A program made the position numbers and the translations under genes. Of a stretch of DNA of 64,000 nt, positions 63,481 through 64,000 are shown piece after piece (within the stretch, counting starts at the first letter, position 1; each line of letters opens with the position of its first letter). This DNA comes from JAPSGB01 sp963775185. Lineage in GTDB: Bacteria > Myxococcota_A > Polyangia > Polyangiales > Polyangiaceae. The notes beneath the pieces are model-generated. The model was not told the origin of the DNA, did no database searches, and saw only the letters and a program-made list of their open reading frames with translations. The DNA is taken from NCBI GenBank assembly GCA_963775185.1, contig CAVZIE010000031.1, positions 1,116,001-1,180,000 of the forward strand. Reading direction: 5' to 3'.

Positions 63481-64000
63481 GTGAGCTGGCAGACACCCCG
63501 TCGCGCGTTCATAGCCGTGGTGGCGCTGCACCTGGTGCTGCTGCTGTATTTCGCGCCGCCGCAGGTGATGCTGTCGAAGCAGCCGGTGTTGATGGCGGAC
63601 TACGCGCTCCACACCTACCAGATCGAGCGGGCACGGGAGGCCTTCAAGGGCTGGGGCGCGCTGTGGGGATACGACCCGCAGCAGCTGGCCGGGCAACCCG
63701 CCGGCGTGGTCGAAGATCTGACGAGCAAGGGGACCGAGCTGTTCGTGATCGGCGCCGGCAGGCTCGGCATCGACCCGGTCCTGGCGTTCAATCTGTTCAT
63801 CCTGCTGGTGCATCTCTCGGTGCCGTTCGCGGCGTACGGCGCGGCCCGCCTGTTCAAGCTCGGCAAGGGCGAGTCGGTGACGGTGGCGCTGCTCTGGGTG
63901 CTGATGTGGTTCTTCGACTCGTTCATGCACTGGTGCTGGTGGGTCGGCATGATCACGTGGTCGGTGGCGTGTCTCTTGTGCGTGCTCCTGGTCGGTCTGC
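63481..64000 (+). CDS. N-terminal part of a large membrane protein (runs off the window)
   Basis: Starts at GTG 63481 (GAGAGCC just upstream) and stays open to the last base, so 173 residues are visible. Signal/helix AFIAVVALHLVLLLYFAPP, an extracytoplasmic loop with YALHTYQIERAREAFKGWGALWGYDPQQLAGQP and DLTSKGTELFVIGAGRLG, then helices (LAFNLFILLVHLSVPFAAYGAARLF; VALLWVLMWFFDSFMHWCWWVG). The loop pattern resembles the PTPS-related or GT-C-like membrane family; the C-terminus is needed to decide. It is divergent from the neighbouring GT-C-like gene. Confidence 0.75.
   Translation, partial: MSWQTPRRAFIAVVALHLVLLLYFAPPQVMLSKQPVLMADYALHTYQIERAREAFKGWGALWGYDPQQLAGQPAGVVEDLTSKGTELFVIGAGRLGIDPVLAFNLFILLVHLSVPFAAYGAARLFKLGKGESVTVALLWVLMWFFDSFMHWCWWVGMITWSVACLLCVLLVGL

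Overview
The window is about 64 kb of very GC-rich bacterial chromosome. Its gene content points to a predatory or social deltaproteobacterium (Myxococcota, probably Polyangia-like), although no rRNA or tRNA is present to prove it. The grounds are: a complete bacterial mevalonate pathway instead of the MEP pathway; paired eukaryote-like Ser/Thr kinases beside TPR proteins; many lipoproteins with a Gly/Ala/Ser spacer behind the lipobox; a 17-repeat Cys-rich surface protein; an OmpA protein with thrombospondin-type calcium repeats; scattered complex I genes; and a LexA-operator candidate of the kind I recall for Myxococcus. I see no phage, IS element, CRISPR array or RNA gene.

Layout. 0-4.4 kb: a FadL-type porin, thioredoxin reductase, a type 4 uracil-DNA glycosylase and a DUF2085 membrane protein. 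4.4-7.7 kb (minus): cell-envelope genes (TPR/barrel protein, OmpA, DUF4398 lipoprotein). 7.9-8.6 kb: lexA with a candidate operator. 8.7-11.5 kb (minus): an exbB-exbD-tonB operon followed by a cyclic-nucleotide-binding protein. 11.7-20.6 kb: an HAD 5'-nucleotidase overlapping an enolase-superfamily epimerase, a glutamine amidotransferase, two adjacent acyl-CoA dehydrogenases, ychF, a DUF2752 protein and a zinc-ribbon protein with a Pro-Gly repeat. 20.8-29.8 kb (plus): a complex I operon nuoE-F-J-K-L-M-N whose junctions are mostly ATGA overlaps. 29.8-36.7 kb: three tandem DUF4352 lipoproteins, a TPR lipoprotein with hisC, a repeat-bearing lipoprotein and a TetR regulator. 36.8-45.9 kb: the Cys-rich repeat protein, a signalling block (TPR/PEGA protein, two Ser/Thr kinases, TPR membrane protein) and lipoproteins. 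45.9-52.4 kb: the mevalonate cluster (HMG-CoA reductase, phosphomevalonate kinase, diphosphomevalonate decarboxylase, mevalonate kinase, polyprenyl synthase; type 2 IPP isomerase divergent). 52.5-64 kb: a hybrid histidine kinase, a spermidine-synthase-like membrane protein, a DUF4241 protein, an NlpC/P60-like lipoprotein and large membrane proteins; the last one runs off the end.

Three things stand out. First, four loci (HMG-CoA reductase, the histidine kinase twice, the NlpC/P60-like lipoprotein, and the nuoM/nuoN junction) are each repaired by removing a single base. That means either uncorrected sequencing insertions or real lesions. Second, an 18-base element, TTCCGCGCCGGACCGRCA, occurs nine times, mostly at gene borders and twice inside coding linkers. 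It is unexplained by the genes and is the best candidate here for something undescribed. Third, there are further structured DNA elements: a 37-bp element found twice, a three-hairpin cassette between the divergent isoprenoid genes, four helically phased GTCCGG boxes, and 18-bp minisatellites in lipoprotein spacers.

All functional names come from reading motifs by eye. No database search was possible.
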